Below are positions 12,952-13,942 of a DNA stretch of 13,942 nucleotides, piece by piece (position 1 is the first letter of the stretch; the number at the start of each line of letters is the position of its first letter). Under the pieces are notes generated by a model that was given only the letters and a program-made list of their open reading frames with translations, did no database searches and had not been told where the DNA came from. This DNA comes from an uncultured Bacilli bacterium (GTDB lineage: Bacteria > Bacillota_I > Bacilli_A > RF39 > UBA660). The position numbers and the translations under genes are program-made. Location: assembly GCA_947630435.1 (NCBI GenBank), contig CANRHO010000012.1, positions 1 to 13,942 of the forward strand, given 5' to 3'.

Positions 12952-13365
12952 ATGCCTACAATAAACCAAATTCTTCGTCATGGAAGACAAAAGAAGACTC
13001 GTAAGCCAAAAGCACCAGTTTTACTTGTTAGAACTAACACTTTAAAAAGAAAAAACCTAAGTGCTAATTCTCCACAAAAACGTGGTGTATGTACTCGTGT
13101 TGGAACAATGACTCCGAAAAAACCAAATTCGGCATTACGTAAGTATGCGCGTGTACGTTTAAGTAATGGTTACGAAGTAACTGCTTATATTCCAGGTGAA
13201 GGACATAATTTACAAGAGCACAGCGTAGTTTTAATACGTGGTGGTCGTGTAAAAGACCTTATCGGTGTGCGTTATCACATTATAAGGGGTACGTTAGATA
13301 CTGCAGGAGTTGCCGATAGAAAGCAAGCAAGATCTAAGTACGGTGCAAAAAAACCTAAAAAGTAA
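12952..13365 (+). CDS. rpsL: Ribosomal protein uS12
   Basis: A small-subunit protein at the decoding centre that monitors codon-anticodon pairing and sets streptomycin response. MPTINQILRHGR begins the protein, followed by a lysine-rich extension typical of Gram-positive S12, then SPQKRGVCTRVGTMTPKKPNSALRK in two blocks and EGHNLQEHSVVLIRGGRVKD. The two streptomycin-determining lysines are present (Lys56 and Lys101). The residue two after the RimO-target Asp102 is Ile104, where the conserved sequence has Pro (KDLPGVRYH). The ATG at 12952 follows AAAGGAG; the in-frame ATG at 12934 precedes that site. It is 137 aa, a normal length, and the first gene of the str operon. Confidence 0.98.
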   Translation: MPTINQILRHGRQKKTRKPKAPVLLVRTNTLKRKNLSANSPQKRGVCTRVGTMTPKKPNSALRKYARVRLSNGYEVTAYIPGEGHNLQEHSVVLIRGGRVKDLIGVRYHIIRGTLDTAGVADRKQARSKYGAKKPKK

Positions 13366-13412
13366 AACAACAATAATTTAAAAAATGTAAAAATAATAAA
13401 GGAGGATAATAT

Positions 13413-13880
13413 ATGCGTAAAAAACGTGCTATAAAAAGAGACGTATTACCTGATCCAGTGTATAATTCAAAAGTAATAACAAAATTGATTAATCAAATTA
13501 TGCTTGATGGTAAACGTGGTAAAGCAGAAACTATCGTTTATAATGCGTTTGATATGGTTCATGAGAGAACTGGAGAAAACGCAAACGATGTATTTAAAAA
13601 AGCCATGGAAAATGTAACTCCAGCATTGGAAGTAAAAGCCCGTCGTGTTGGTGGTGCTAATTACCAAGTTCCAGTTGAGGTAAAACCAGACAGAGCTCAA
13701 GCTTTAGCTCTTCGTTGGATTGTTAATGCTACTCGTTCTCGTGGTGGCAAAACAATGGCAGAAAAACTAGCAAATGAAATAATTGATGCTTCAAATGAAA
13801 CTGGAGCAGCAGTTAAGAAAAAAGATGATACCCACAGAATGGCAGAAGCTAATAAAGCATTTGCACATTATCGTTGGTAA
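13413..13880 (+). CDS. rpsG: Ribosomal protein uS7
   Basis: A primary 16S rRNA-binding protein that nucleates assembly of the 30S head and lies at the E site near the mRNA exit. At 155 aa it is the normal bacterial length. Conserved blocks include RDVLPDPVYNSKVITKLINQ at 9-28, LDGKRGKAE, the PALEVKARRVGGANYQVPVE segment, RWIVNATRSRGGKTMAEKLA, and the C-terminal HRMAEANKAFAHYRW. A GGAGG site precedes the ATG. It is 47 nt after rpsL and 14 nt before fusA, in the standard order. In E. coli S7 represses its own operon by binding between rpsL and rpsG; the short AT-only gap here shows no comparable structure that I can see. Confidence 0.98.
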   Translation: MRKKRAIKRDVLPDPVYNSKVITKLINQIMLDGKRGKAETIVYNAFDMVHERTGENANDVFKKAMENVTPALEVKARRVGGANYQVPVEVKPDRAQALALRWIVNATRSRGGKTMAEKLANEIIDASNETGAAVKKKDDTHRMAEANKAFAHYRW

Positions 13881-13894
13881 GAAAGGAGAAGTAT

Positions 13895-13942
13895 ATGGCT
13901 CGTGAATATTCATTAGAAAATACTCGTAACATTGGTATTATG
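13895..13942 (+). CDS. fusA: Elongation factor G, first 16 codons (3' partial)
   Basis: The window ends after MAREYSLENTRNIGIM, the highly conserved N-terminus of EF-G that immediately precedes the first GTP-binding motif. EF-G drives translocation of tRNAs and mRNA on the ribosome. The start follows a GAAAGGAG site and lies 14 nt after rpsG, the expected third position in the str operon. The rest of the gene is outside the window. Confidence 0.95.
   Translation, partial: MAREYSLENTRNIGIM

Overview
The window is ordinary-looking chromosome from a low-GC Gram-positive bacterium of the Bacilli/Firmicutes type. The evidence is the very AT-rich coding sequence, strong GGAGG-type ribosome binding sites, an RNA polymerase delta subunit (rpoE) with an acidic tail, the sporulation signal gene spoIIR, a class A penicillin-binding protein, a Zn-ribbon bL31 and a Gram-positive-type S12. 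TGA is read as stop (prfA ends in TGA) and Trp is encoded by TGG, so this is not a mycoplasma-type code. Gene content and compactness would fit an uncultured gut-type Bacilli lineage, but that placement is inference.

Layout. (1) Positions 1-320 hold the 3' end of an unrecognised gene, which converges on a minus-strand class A PBP (332-2308). The two share one bidirectional terminator. (2) A divergent extended -10 promoter (2367-2395) starts a seven-gene block: DUF1934/YwiB, argS, rpoE, prfA, prmC, spoIIR and an MntP-like manganese exporter. Spacing is tight: argS overlaps its neighbour by 1 nt and rpoE/prfA abut with no gap. Hairpins sit at the prfA/prmC and prmC/spoIIR joints. (3) A lysine/glutamate-rich membrane-anchored protein of unknown function (7837-9363) has its own promoter and terminator. 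(4) A class II fructose-bisphosphate aldolase, murA and a membrane-anchored SGNH hydrolase follow (9449-12494). (5) rpmE has its own promoter and a leader hairpin. (6) The str operon begins with rpsL, rpsG and the first 16 codons of fusA, behind a strong promoter and a structured leader of about 90 nt.

Functionally the window joins translation (argS, prfA, prmC which methylates the prfA product, rpmE, rpsL, rpsG, fusA), transcription (rpoE), peptidoglycan synthesis (murA at the first committed step, PBP at polymerisation and crosslinking), glycolysis (fba), metal homeostasis (mntP) and the forespore-to-mother-cell signal spoIIR. Much of this set is known from memory as one neighbourhood in Bacillus subtilis (ywiB-argS, rpoE, fbaA, murAB, rpmE, prfA-prmC, spoIIR, mntP), here compacted and reordered.

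I saw no mobile element, CRISPR array, tRNA, rRNA or phage gene, and no convincing undescribed multi-gene system. The most interesting signals are small: an mntP gene whose only plausible full-length start is AUU or AUC, an S12 with Ile in place of the conserved Pro next to the streptomycin/decoding region, an aldolase lacking the usual GGQED catalytic loop, and hairpins that contain a stop codon or a ribosome binding site at gene joints.
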